Positions 6,673 to 6,694 of a DNA stretch of 6,694 nt are shown here, one piece after another. A program made the position numbers and the translations under genes. Each line of letters opens with the position of its first letter. Position 1 is the stretch's first letter. The stretch comes from Chrysiogenia bacterium (GTDB lineage: Bacteria > JAGRBM01), in assembly GCA_020434085.1 (NCBI GenBank), contig JAGRBM010000123.1:1-6694 (forward strand), written 5' to 3'. The notes beneath the pieces are model-generated. The model did no database searches and was not told where the DNA came from. It was given only the letters and a program-made list of their open reading frames with translations.

Positions 6673-6694
6673 GCCCTCCCGATTGCGCCCGCAC

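Overview
The window is a piece of a GC-rich, Gram-negative chromosome. It suggests a deltaproteobacterial or related lineage: there is a periplasmic LPP20-type protein with a C-terminal half of a kind I associate with that group, short high-GC coding, and REP-like repeats between genes. The taxonomic guess rests on memory of protein families and is weak.

Layout. (1) Positions 2-286 (+) hold the last 94 residues of a ThiF/MoeB-type adenylyltransferase. (2) Positions 290-2486 (-) hold a tight three-gene operon, read right to left: a small recoded ORF (2486-2041), a membrane-anchored protein with an extracytoplasmic repeat-like domain (2038-1424), and a 370-residue protein ending in a phage tail tape-measure motif (1402-290). 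(3) Positions 2505-3111 are non-coding and packed with hairpins and REP-like repeats. (4) Positions 3112-4173 (+) hold an exported LPP20-family protein. (5) Positions 4174-5055 are non-coding, with an AT-rich stretch carrying a CRP-type palindrome, a possible operator-overlapped promoter, several inverted repeats, a roughly 207-bp inverted-repeat element and the pyrG promoter. (6) Positions 5056-6672 (+) hold a complete CTP synthase, pyrG.

The main result is the first gene of the minus-strand operon. A good ribosome-binding site and 23 high-GC codons lead to an A AAA AAA slippery heptamer in exactly the register needed for -1 frameshifting. A TGA follows two codons later, and a perfect 14-bp stem starts 4 nt after the heptamer. 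The -1 frame then runs open for 125 codons with coding-like composition, yet it has no ATG, GTG or TTG available before codon 81 of the fusion. Its stop codon sits between the Shine-Dalgarno and the ATG of the next gene. Frameshifting could therefore control both the 148-residue product and translation of the membrane protein. The alternative is a one-base deletion in the A tract.

A second notable feature is a block of about 45-50% GC from roughly 640 to 1900, inside flanks of 75-80%. Its ends fall inside two genes, just after the membrane anchor of one and just before the tape-measure motif of the other. It looks like a swapped cassette between retained end modules. No integrase, capsid, terminase or other phage gene is visible, so this is an orphan tail-like module between host genes.
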